Under the pieces are notes generated by a model. That model saw nothing but the letters and a program-made list of their open reading frames with translations. It was not told the origin of the DNA and searched no databases. A DNA stretch of 64,000 nucleotides from G965197555 sp965197555 (lineage in GTDB: Bacteria; Chloroflexota; Dehalococcoidia; Lucifugimonadales; UBA3495): NCBI GenBank assembly GCA_965197555.1, contig OZ240213.1:3844001-3908000 (forward strand), written 5' to 3'. This document shows positions 52,671-60,860 of the stretch, piece after piece. Made by a program: the position numbers and the translations under genes. Positions within the stretch are counted from its first letter, which is position 1. Every line of letters starts with the position of its first letter.

Positions 52671-52929
52671 GGACCCGCACTGGAGAGGTCGAGCAGTCGA
52701 TGTAGAGGTGGGGGACCTCGTACTGACGGCAGGGGAGACCGACTATGAAGGAATTTGCCTGGAAGGCGTTGAAGGTTTTAGAGATAGACGGCTGTTTCGT
52801 GCCTGCCGCCCAGGGTTAGGAAAGATTAGCAACACCGAGGGATGGTCGGCGTTCGTCAGAATTTCCCGGCGCGCATTCGTTGGCCGAAGCATTTTTCGCC
52901 ATCTGGCGGAAGAGGATGGTGAACGCTGA
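52671..52929 (+). pseudogene. Probable 3' remnant of the ImmA/IrrE gene
   Basis: Directly after the IS3 end a frame reads DPHWRGRAVDVEVGDLVLTA, GETDYEGICLEGVEGFRDRR and LFRACRPGLGKI before a stop at 52929. The beta-rich VDVEVGDLVL segment looks like the C-terminal domain often following ImmA/IrrE proteases. It has no start of its own. The shift needed to rejoin it with the upstream frame equals 1 modulo 3, compatible with a 1,203-bp element plus a 4-bp duplication, but this is not proved because no duplication was identified. Confidence 0.42.
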
Positions 52930-53512
52930 CATGCTGGTTGAAGATAACAACCTGTCAGTAGCTTGGGCAAAGGTTTTTCTGCGGGTTTTTCAACAGGGCG
53001 AAATATCGCCCGTAGTGGTCGTCGTCGTCAAGTCGAGGGTCCCCGTATCACTCGGTGGCATGTGACCAACAGCCGCTGCCGGCCCATCGCCACACGACCC
53101 AACTTCAGATTCGGCAATCTGCGCTTCCCGCACACCGGGGCAGTGGCGTACGATCATCTCAGCCTCATACACACGTATCTACAGTTCAACGTTAGCACCC
53201 GCAGGCCGGCTTTGCATTCACCTTATAGCAAAGCTATGAATACGATAACGAGGGTGGGCCTATTTTGACGATAGACAGAACCATCTTCGAGATGTGCCTG
53301 TGTCTGAGCCTGCTGAGGCGATCGGGGCAAGCATCGCCGACCGTCTCCCTAGACCCTCCAACTCGCGTTATTCATCAGCCTGCCAGGGATCTAGGCCGTG
53401 ACAAGGCTAGTCCAAGGCAAAGGAAAAGTCCTGCGCACCTTGCCCTCGCCTAGACATTGCGCTGCTCCGGAAGTGCGGCGGGTGTTCCGAGGAGAAGTCC
53501 AGCCCTGCGCAC
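52930..53512. other. Interval without a supportable gene
   Basis: Several short frames occur on both strands, none with family-like sequence, a ribosome site or codon pattern like the neighbours. Probably decayed sequence on the right side of the mobile region. Confidence 0.4.
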
Positions 53513-53875
53513 CTAACCTACAAGAGACTTCCAGAGCCCGCGCAGCTCCTCACTGGTGCGCTGTTGCCGAACTCCCTTTGGAGCCTGCCAACTCCTCGGG
53601 TTGAAATACTCGCCTGGAAGGTCGATCAGTGGACGAGGAAACCCTGCGTCCCCGTGCGCTGGCATTGCGGGGAAGAAGCTGAACATCCCACCTACTGGAT
53701 CTTCTGGTGTTGCTCCCCTGTAGAGCCTGAAAGAGGCCTGCTCGTTGTCTACAAGCGGGCCACAGGTCACCGTAAGAAATGCCTCAGGCGCCGCATCTGC
53801 TAACACTCGGCGCGCCTCTGGTGCTGAGTACGTGAGGGAGTCAGCGACTACGAGCACTGTGTCGATGAACGGCAT
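53513..53875 (-). CDS. Hypothetical protein (possible fragment)
   Basis: 120 residues from ATG 53875, but the frame stays open and protein-like for 17 more codons upstream (VRHIALSDVQLLDFLSR) until a TAG, so the true 5' end may be lost or use a rare start. Visible segments are IDTVLVVADSLTYSAPEARR, FLTVTCGPLVDNEQ and FNPRSWQAPKGVRQQRTSEE. I recognise no family. Composition is coding-like, unlike its surroundings. Confidence 0.4.
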   Translation of the reverse strand: MPFIDTVLVVADSLTYSAPEARRVLADAAPEAFLTVTCGPLVDNEQASFRLYRGATPEDPVGGMFSFFPAMPAHGDAGFPRPLIDLPGEYFNPRSWQAPKGVRQQRTSEELRGLWKSLVG

Positions 53876-54406
53876 CCGGCTGAGGAAGTCGAGTAGTTGT
53901 ACGTCAGAGAGGGCAATATGTCGAACCTACCAGTTCTGGAGGCGTCAGCGGCAGCCGTTCTGGACGCCAAAGGTGGAAGGATTGGGCGTCTGTCGTTCAG
54001 AGGTGGCGGCAGCCGCTCAAACACTGTAAGCGTAAGCGCTCGACCTCCCTTATAGCCAGTATAGCCATGTGAATGGCGGCGACGTCACCTCATTTCGGTT
54101 AGCGGTGCCGATCCCCCGAACCACTACGGGAGTGGGTTCGGCTGAGACGACCTAGCGCTCCTGGGTCTGCCCCAAAATTATGGATGCGTTGGCCACTCGA
54201 TTTCATTATTATATACCGTAGAAGCACTGATGCTTGAGCGGCACAGCGGGGAGTTGCAAGCGCCAACTGGTCACCATTGTTGCAGGCACGTCGGCTCAAG
54301 GATCGTGGCAGAGGCATTGGCACCTCTCAGCTACCAGAGTTCTAAAGAAGGAAATGTCGGAAACCGGCGGCACTTCCGTACCGGCAGCCCATAGCATGGA
54401 GGCAGT
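53876..54406. other. Region upstream of the liv operon
   Basis: A 45-codon plus-strand frame from ATG 53918 (MSNLPVLEASAAAVLDAKGG...) is the only coding hint, with no ribosome site and antisense to the end of the hypothetical protein frame. The remainder should hold the liv promoter, but no strong -35/-10 pair was recognised. Confidence 0.35.
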
Positions 54407-55195
54407 TTGACGAACACAGCGCCTATCCTTGAGGTTCACGACCTGGTGAAGGACTTCGGCGGAGTGCGGGCCGTTGACCATTGCTCCCTGCGGATCAAGC
54501 GGGGCGCGATCACGGGGATAATCGGCCCCAATGGGGCGGGCAAGACGACTTTTTTCAACCTGGTTTCCGGCGCGATGTCTCCGACCAGCGGGCAAGTCTT
54601 CTTCGACGGCCGGCGCATCGACAAGATGGGAATGCACCAGACTTTCGGTCTGGGCCTTGTGCGCACCTTCCAGATCCCTAGGGAGATGAAGCGCATGACG
54701 GTGCTGGAAAACCTTATGCTGGTACCCGCTCCACAGACGGGCGAACACATCTGGGCATCTTGGTTGATGCCCCTGAAAGTGGCCCGTGAGGAGCGCCAGA
54801 TCGAGGTACAGGCGATGGAAGTCTTGGAGCTGCTCACCCTATCTCACCTGGCCGACGAGTACGCCGGGAATCTGTCCGGCGGCCAGAAGAAGCTGCTAGA
54901 GCTAGCACGCGTCCTTATGGCCAAGCCCAAGATGGTGCTATTGGACGAACCCGGCGCCGGAGTCAACCGTACGCTGCTTCAAGGCATCTCGCAGAACATA
55001 CTTCTGGCCAGCGTCGAGCGGGACATCACGTTCGTAATCATTGAGCACAACATGAGATTCGTCATGGCTATGTGCGACCCGATTATCGTCATGGCCAACG
55101 GCGCCGTAATTGCGGAAGGAACGCCGCTACAGGTGCGGCAAAACCCGCAGGTGCTGGAAGCATATCTGGGAGGCTCAACCGGTGACACTGCTTGA
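54407..55195 (+). CDS. livG: Branched-chain amino acid-type ABC transporter ATP-binding protein
   Basis: 262-residue LivG-like ATPase: Walker A GPNGAGKTTFFNLVSG, signature LSGGQKKLLELARVLM, Walker B MVLLDEPGAGVN and the H-loop VIIEHNMRFVM. The TFQIPREMKRMTVLENLM segment is typical of LivG. Start is TTG 54407 after GGAGGCAG. The gene overlaps livF by 14 nt and leads a livG-livF-livH-livM run. The transporter may carry amino acids, amides, urea or other small polar solutes; the substrate is not readable. Confidence 0.92.
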   Translation: MTNTAPILEVHDLVKDFGGVRAVDHCSLRIKRGAITGIIGPNGAGKTTFFNLVSGAMSPTSGQVFFDGRRIDKMGMHQTFGLGLVRTFQIPREMKRMTVLENLMLVPAPQTGEHIWASWLMPLKVAREERQIEVQAMEVLELLTLSHLADEYAGNLSGGQKKLLELARVLMAKPKMVLLDEPGAGVNRTLLQGISQNILLASVERDITFVIIEHNMRFVMAMCDPIIVMANGAVIAEGTPLQVRQNPQVLEAYLGGSTGDTA

Positions 55196-55886
55196 TGCCT
55201 GCGGCGTAGTGGCCGGGTATGGAGACACCGAGATACTGCACGGTGTGTCTATTACCGTGGGCATGGGCGAGGTCGTCACGATCATCGGCCCCAACGGCTG
55301 CGGGAAATCCACCTTGATGAAGGTCATTGTAGGTCTGATTCGGATGCGATCGGGCAGCATTATGTTCCGGGGCGAGGACATATCTGGGATTCAACCGGAT
55401 CAGGCGGTGCGCACTGGCTTGTCCTATGTCCCCCAAACCGGCAACGTCTTTCCTTCACTGAGCATCCGGGAGAACCTGGATATGGGCGCTTTTATCCGTC
55501 GCGACGACTACCGGGGACGCATCGACGAGATGTTCGAAATCTTCCCAGACCTTGCCATGCGGCCGGGCCGCAAGGCGGGAACCCTGTCGGGTGGCCAGCG
55601 CCAGATGCTGGCCCTCGCCCGCGCGCTGATGCTGGACCCTGCGCTGATACTGCTGGACGAACCCTCCGCCGGGCTCTCTCCAGAGATGATGGGCCTGGTC
55701 TTCGAGCGCATCAGGGACATTAATCGAAGCGGCGTAGCCGTGCTGCTGGTAGAGCAAAACGCCCGCCAAGCGCTGCGAATGTCGCACCGAGGCTACGTTC
55801 TGGTTGCGGGGGAAAACCGGCTGGACGACACCGGCCCTGACCTGCTGGACAACCCGCAAGTAGCCAGTCTGTACCTAGGAGGCTAA
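55182..55886 (+). CDS. livF: Branched-chain amino acid-type ABC transporter ATP-binding protein
   Basis: 234-residue LivF-like ATPase: Walker A GPNGCGKSTLMKVIVG, TGLSYVPQTGNVFPSLSIRE (LivF type), signature LSGGQRQMLALARALM, Walker B LILLDEPSAGLSP and VEQNARQAL. I place the start at GTG 55182, with GGGAGG upstream, rather than the longer frame inside livG. The overlap with livG implies coupled translation. Confidence 0.92.
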   Translation: MTLLDACGVVAGYGDTEILHGVSITVGMGEVVTIIGPNGCGKSTLMKVIVGLIRMRSGSIMFRGEDISGIQPDQAVRTGLSYVPQTGNVFPSLSIRENLDMGAFIRRDDYRGRIDEMFEIFPDLAMRPGRKAGTLSGGQRQMLALARALMLDPALILLDEPSAGLSPEMMGLVFERIRDINRSGVAVLLVEQNARQALRMSHRGYVLVAGENRLDDTGPDLLDNPQVASLYLGG

Positions 55887-55913
55887 TCAAGACGTGCGCT
55901 CAGAAAGTCAGAG

Positions 55914-56939
55914 ATGACTACCCTGCGCGATACCGCCCGACAAATCGGCTCGGCCTGGACGCCAGCGCACACCACTGCCGTCATAGTGTTGGCGGCGCTG
56001 GCCATTGGCTTCCTGCCTTTCGTCAAGATGGGGCTGGTGGTCAACGGTATTTTCCTCGGGGCCATCATCGCCCTAGGCGCTATCGGCTTGACCCTGATCT
56101 ACGGCATCCTCAATTTCGCCAACATCGCTCACGGCGACTATATGACCTTGGGAGCGTACGCCGCGCTGTTCATTATCGGCAGCCTGCTTCCGAAGATTGG
56201 AGTTGAGGGCGAGGGTCTGGGGCCATTCACATTCGGCTACCCTCTGCTCATTGCCTTGCCGATAGCGGCGGCGGTCATCGCCGCAGCGGCAATCGCTCTG
56301 GACGTGGTAGTGTACCGTCGGCTGCGGAACCGGGGCATGAACGCCGTAGTGGTTTCAATGGCGTCGCTGGGAGTAGCCATCGCGCTGCGCGGGCTGGTGC
56401 AGCTGATTTGGGGAGGAGATGTCCAGCGCTTGCCAAGGGAGACCCGGCAGGTGTTTCACTTGCCCATGGACGTGCGGATACCGCCGGACGCTATCTTCAT
56501 CGCCATCGTGGCCGTCATCCTCGTGGCGGCAGTGTATCTGGTGCTGAGCCGCAGCAAAATGGGCAAGGCCATGCGCGCCACAGCGGACAACCCCGACCTA
56601 GCCCTGGTCAGCGGCATCGGTACACAGCGCGTCATATGGTGGACTTGGGGAATGGGCGCGGCGTTGGCCGCTACCGCCGGCATCCTGCTGGCCGTATTTC
56701 AGGCGAACATGCTGCCCATAATGGGCTGGAAGTTCCTCATCCCTCTGTTCGCCGCCGTAATCCTGGGCGGCACCGGAAACCCATACGGCGCGCTGGTGGG
56801 TGCCTTCGTCATCGGGGTAACGTCTGAAGTTTCGACTCAATGGATCAACCCCAGCTACAAACCCGCGGCAGCCTTCGCGCTGATGATTGTGGTGCTGCTG
56901 GTGCGGCCACGCGGAATTCTTGGAGGAGGACGGAGCTGA
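55914..56939 (+). CDS. livH: Branched-chain amino acid-type ABC transporter permease
   Basis: 341-residue inner-membrane permease with about eight helices. The LivH core is IALGAIGLTLIYGILNFANIAHGDYMTLGAY, here seen as GLTLIYGILNFANIAHGDYM; later SKMGKAMRATADNPDLALVSG and the coupling-helix region match the family, as does FAAVILGGTGNPYGALVGAF. It lies 28 nt after livF and is followed almost at once by livM. Confidence 0.93.
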   Translation: MTTLRDTARQIGSAWTPAHTTAVIVLAALAIGFLPFVKMGLVVNGIFLGAIIALGAIGLTLIYGILNFANIAHGDYMTLGAYAALFIIGSLLPKIGVEGEGLGPFTFGYPLLIALPIAAAVIAAAAIALDVVVYRRLRNRGMNAVVVSMASLGVAIALRGLVQLIWGGDVQRLPRETRQVFHLPMDVRIPPDAIFIAIVAVILVAAVYLVLSRSKMGKAMRATADNPDLALVSGIGTQRVIWWTWGMGAALAATAGILLAVFQANMLPIMGWKFLIPLFAAVILGGTGNPYGALVGAFVIGVTSEVSTQWINPSYKPAAAFALMIVVLLVRPRGILGGGRS

Positions 56940-56940
56940 G

Positions 56941-57939
56941 TTGGAAGTAATCGGCGTCCTCGATTACCTGGTGGGCTTTGCCATCATGGCGGGCATCTAT
57001 TCCGTCTTCTCCCTGGGGCTGAACGTTCATTGGGGGTTCACCGGGCTATTCAACATCGGAATCGCCGGATTTTTTGCGCTGGGCGCCTACGCATCGGCGC
57101 TCTTGACCACCTCGTCGCCGGACCCGACGCTGTTCGAGGACTTCAAGTTCGGCGGCAACTGGTCCAGTCTGAGCTATCTGGACTTGGGCATCGACGTCTG
57201 GTTCGTCTTTGGACTGGTGGCGGCAGCATTGTGCTGCGGAGTGATTGCGCTGGTCATTGGCTACGTTGCTCTGCGGCTGCGCGACGATTATCTGGCGATA
57301 GCCACGCTGGGAATCGCCGAGACGGTACGCCTCTTATTCCTGAACGAAAAGTGGCTGGCCAACGGCTCCAAGGGGCTGTACAGAATTCCAAAGTTTTTGG
57401 GCGACTGGATAGCGCCGGACATCTACAACTACCTGTATCTAGCGGTAGTGATCGTCACGCTGGCGGCGCTCTATCTGGCGGTGCAACAGGCGGTCAACTC
57501 TCCCTGGGGACGGGTGCTGAGGGCCATTCGCGAGGACGAGACGGCCGCCGAAGCCAGCGGTAAGGATGTATTCAAGTTCAAGCTCCAGGCGTTCATCATG
57601 GGCGCGATGATTATGGGTATCGGCGGCGCGCTTTATGCCCACCACATCCGCTTTCTCTCCCCGCTAACCTTCGACCCGCTGCTCGCTACCTTCGTGATCT
57701 GGGCCATGCTGATGGTGGGCGGCTCTGCCAACAACAAGGGGGCAATCCTGGGAGCGTTCGTGGTGTGGGGAATCTGGACCGGCACGCAGTCCCTGCCCGG
57801 CATACTTTCCGATCCCAGCTTCCGACTCTTCATGATAGGCGCGCTCATCGTGGCGGTGATCCTGCTTCGCCCCGGCGGCATCCTGAGCGAGCAGCGCCAT
57901 GTCGCCCGACGCGGGTTCCCTCCAGATACTGCTGGCTAG
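56941..57939 (+). CDS. livM: Branched-chain amino acid-type ABC transporter permease
   Basis: 332-residue LivM-type permease: FSLGLNVHWGFTGLFNIGIA, ALRLRDDYLAIATLGIAETV, GRVLRAIREDETAAEASGKD, and a late GGSANNKGAILGAFVVWGIW. The start is set at TTG 56941, one nt after the livH stop and behind GGAGGACGGAG; the longer frame overlaps livH and begins with an unfamily-like Cys/Trp stretch. It is convergent with the binding-protein gene. Confidence 0.92.
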   Translation: MEVIGVLDYLVGFAIMAGIYSVFSLGLNVHWGFTGLFNIGIAGFFALGAYASALLTTSSPDPTLFEDFKFGGNWSSLSYLDLGIDVWFVFGLVAAALCCGVIALVIGYVALRLRDDYLAIATLGIAETVRLLFLNEKWLANGSKGLYRIPKFLGDWIAPDIYNYLYLAVVIVTLAALYLAVQQAVNSPWGRVLRAIREDETAAEASGKDVFKFKLQAFIMGAMIMGIGGALYAHHIRFLSPLTFDPLLATFVIWAMLMVGGSANNKGAILGAFVVWGIWTGTQSLPGILSDPSFRLFMIGALIVAVILLRPGGILSEQRHVARRGFPPDTAG

Positions 57940-58080
57940 GGATGGCGAACGCGACGATGGTCCAACTCGCTTGATCCGTGGCGATGTGCCCGCGCCGAAT
58001 AACATGCGCCGGGTCGCCGAGAATCCGCTCTCAGCGTCCCGGCGCAATCGCTAGGAGTCTAGTTTCGGCCCGCGCTGGAT

Positions 58081-59334
58081 TTATTGGCCCAAGTCAACCG
58101 GCACTTGGCGATCCGAAACGATCTCGCCGCCTTCGATCTTCCACACTTCGATGTGGCCTGTGATGACGTCACCGTTCTCGTCCAAGTCAACCGAGCCGGC
58201 AGCTCCCTCGTAGTTAATGTCCTTGCCATCGGCGATCAGCTCCATGGCCTGCTTGATGCCCTCCTCTCCGGGCCTCACCACCTCGCCGGGGGGATTGGCC
58301 ACGTCCCGGAGGGCGTCGCGAATAGCGGCGGAGTCCGTGGTGGTGTCGGCCTTGGCCGCAGCCAAGCCGATAAGGATCATCGCGTCGTAGGTTTCGTTCA
58401 TGAAGGGATGCTCAGGCTCCATGTCGTAGGTCCTCATATAGGAGTCAATGAACGCCTGGGTTGACGGGTTGGCCTCGAAGCCCGGCCCGGTGCCATAGCT
58501 GCCTTCCAGAAGGTGCCAGCCGATGACTGCGAAAGATTCGGGGATCTTGGTGCCGTCCACGAACAGGAAGGTGTCCGCATAACCGCCTTCCAGGGCCTCG
58601 CGTAGGTAAACCTCGGCCTGCTGGTAGCTGATGGCGATCAGGACGTCAGGGTCGCCTTCGGTGGCCTTCTCCAACTCGGAAACGAAGGTAGGTTGGCTAT
58701 CTTCGTGAGGCACCGAAGCGATTACCGTGCCACCCAATGCGGTAAACGATTCCGTGAACTGGGCCGCCAACCCTTCCCCATATGCGTTATTGATGTACAG
58801 GATGCCCGCGCTCTCGTAGCCCAACTCCTTGGCCAAATCCGCCAGAACCACGCCCTGAGAGGCGTCGGACAGTGAAGTACGGAACAGGAAATCGTTATCT
58901 TCCAGCACGGTTATGGCAGGCGCGGTCGATGCGCCGGAAACTTGCAGCACCCCGTTGGGGACGGTCACCGAAGTGGCGACAGGTATGGTTACACCGCTCG
59001 CCAACGCCCCCACGATCGCCACCACTCCCTGGACATTCACCAACTCCTCAGCCGCGGACACGCCCTGGACCGGATTCACTGCGGTGTCGCGGTGAACCAA
59101 GACCACGGAGCCGCCCTGGATGCCGCCAGCACGGTTGATGTGGTCCGCCGCCAGGCCGATACTGTTTGAGTGGGACTCGCCGAAGTAGGACAGCGACCCG
59201 GTGAGGGCGTTGAGGTGGCCGACAATCAACGGATCAGGCACCTTTTCGGGTTCACTCTCGCAAGCGGCCACTGCCACAGTCAAAACGGCAAGCAGAGCAA
59301 CTACCACCAAACGGAACTTATCGATCTTGAACAC
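58081..59334 (-). CDS. livK: LivK-type periplasmic-binding lipoprotein
   Basis: 417 residues. Lipoprotein signal LLAVLTVAVAAC, then a type I periplasmic-binding fold: PLIVGHLNALTGSLSYFGE, LAADHINRAGGIQGG, VVAIVGALASGVTIPVA and YVLYINNAYG-like AGILYINNAYGEGLAAQF. It should be anchored to the outer face of the membrane and deliver substrate to the LivHMGF transporter encoded convergently. The ligand-binding residues are not diagnostic of one amino acid. Confidence 0.9.
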   Translation of the reverse strand: MFKIDKFRLVVVALLAVLTVAVAACESEPEKVPDPLIVGHLNALTGSLSYFGESHSNSIGLAADHINRAGGIQGGSVVLVHRDTAVNPVQGVSAAEELVNVQGVVAIVGALASGVTIPVATSVTVPNGVLQVSGASTAPAITVLEDNDFLFRTSLSDASQGVVLADLAKELGYESAGILYINNAYGEGLAAQFTESFTALGGTVIASVPHEDSQPTFVSELEKATEGDPDVLIAISYQQAEVYLREALEGGYADTFLFVDGTKIPESFAVIGWHLLEGSYGTGPGFEANPSTQAFIDSYMRTYDMEPEHPFMNETYDAMILIGLAAAKADTTTDSAAIRDALRDVANPPGEVVRPGEEGIKQAMELIADGKDINYEGAAGSVDLDENGDVITGHIEVWKIEGGEIVSDRQVPVDLGQ

Positions 59335-59622
59335 CTTTCCTCCTCCTCAGGCTGATGCCATTGCCAACCAGGATGAACGGGTTGAATGCGAAGGAGATTC
59401 GGCGCCTCAATACATTACATATGAGACCTCGTCGCCCTCTGATCAACAACGATTGCCCTGCTGCCGGTCTACCGGCCTGTCAGGAAGTTCACCTCTATGC
59501 TGAGTGTCTCGGCGTGGATATCGTTCACCCCGGTGGAGTGTTCAGTGGCCGGCGCTGAAGCCTTTCGAACATGGTCGCTGTCCGGCCTGCTACACCATCG
59601 ATGAACACAAGGTACGGTTCTG

Positions 59623-60102
59623 TTACCTCTCGTACCATCCAGAACCGAAGATCAGGCCGTCGTGCTTGACTACCCACGTGTGCTTCCGCTCTTCCTTGTC
59701 AGTTGTAGGGTTCAGATAGACGTAATCGACCCACTTACCTTCCTCTGTTACCGTCAGCATGTCCTCGCCGAAGTTGTAGCCATTCACGTCCGTTCCCAAC
59801 GGCCCTTTGATGTCTTCGCCTACGTTCGCAGACACCGTCGGGTGCACTATTACACAGTCGTTCTCGTCGAAGACGAAAAATTGCCACTCGCCGTCCACGC
59901 TCTCCATCGTGCCGTGGTAGGCGAGGGCCGCGTCGCGCCCTTCGGCATCGTAGCGATCGATGGCCTGTGCCACGAACGCCTTGGTAAACTCCGCCGGATC
60001 GTCGGACTTGGAGATGGGCATGGGAGTGGGCGCATCGCCGCTGCGTCCAGCGACGGAGAGAATCAGCACGCCCATTGGGACTAGACTGACCCTGGCGGCC
60101 AT
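59623..60102 (-). CDS. Secreted Cache-domain protein
   Basis: 159 residues from ATG 60102, with an N-terminal hydrophobic signal (VSLVPMGVLILSVAG) and a single-Cache-like domain: AFVAQAIDRYDAEGRDAALA, GEWQFFVFDENDCVIVHPTV, DVNGYNFGEDMLTVTEEGKW and a closing KHTWVVKHDGLIFGSGWYE. Cache domains sense small molecules outside the cell, but no signalling domain is attached. It could be a free solute-binding protein, or act with a separate receptor. An upstream start up to 60147 is possible. Confidence 0.72.
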   Translation of the reverse strand: MAARVSLVPMGVLILSVAGRSGDAPTPMPISKSDDPAEFTKAFVAQAIDRYDAEGRDAALAYHGTMESVDGEWQFFVFDENDCVIVHPTVSANVGEDIKGPLGTDVNGYNFGEDMLTVTEEGKWVDYVYLNPTTDKEERKHTWVVKHDGLIFGSGWYER

Positions 60103-60411
60103 CGAACTTCTCGAACGAAGCAAATCGTTACCCCCCCTTCTGTCCACTCAACGGCGCGGGGCTAGCCAATCCAGCCCCACTCTCGGAACCACACTCGCCT
60201 GACCATTGGTGAGTATAGCGGATTCTGATAATCAAGGGGGGCGTGCGCAACTACGCCGAAGAGTTGGGGCAGCCCTGCTATAACGCCAACCTAAACCTGA
60301 GCACGAAAGGTCTTGATTTTGTCCAGTTAGGTGGCCTGAGCATACTGTACTGCGAACTCGTACTAAGGGTCGCAACGGACTATGCCAGAAACCTTGCGCG
60401 GCGTTCCTTGG

Positions 60412-60819
60412 TCAGCTGCTGTGTCTGCACATGCGGCAGCCCGTTACGCCCATCACGATGGGCATGAGGGTGTCGATGACGGCCCAAAATTGTCCGTCGG
60501 CCTCGTTGTTGGGAGACAGAGAGCTAAACCAGTTCCAGAAGAACAGAATGAACACAGCAACTGCCCCGTAGAAAACCGCGTTCGCTTCCAGGTAGCGCTT
60601 CAGGTCCGCCGAACCGTCGCCATCGACACGGCGCTTTTCCACGTAGCTGCCGGCCAAGGCAATCACCATACCGACCGCCATGAACCAGTTGAGTATCTCC
60701 CACACCGTGAATGGCTCGTCTCCGCCCGGGTGGTACAGGGGAGTAACGATAAAGTTTACGGCAACCACAGCCGCAAGCAACACAAGGTAAGCCGCTGCCG
60801 CACGAATCAGGATGGACAT
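60412..60819 (-). CDS. Small four-helix membrane protein
   Basis: 135 residues from ATG 60819, giving four likely membrane helices (IRAAAAYLVLLAAVVAVNFI, EILNWFMAVGMVIALAGSYV, ANAVFYGAVAVFILFFWNWF and FWAVIDTLMPIVMGVTG). The frame extends to 60888, but the additional residues look unlike an N-terminus. No family recognised. It ends about 265 nt before the Cache gene on the same strand. Confidence 0.6.
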   Translation of the reverse strand: MSILIRAAAAYLVLLAAVVAVNFIVTPLYHPGGDEPFTVWEILNWFMAVGMVIALAGSYVEKRRVDGDGSADLKRYLEANAVFYGAVAVFILFFWNWFSSLSPNNEADGQFWAVIDTLMPIVMGVTGCRMCRHSS

Positions 60820-60860
60820 GCTTTCCCACTCGAATCCAACTGAGGCTCTCCTCATTAGCC

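Noticed and set aside
46926..54406. A prophage
   Set aside because: No capsid, terminase, portal, tail or integrase genes were seen; only insertion sequences and defence-like genes.
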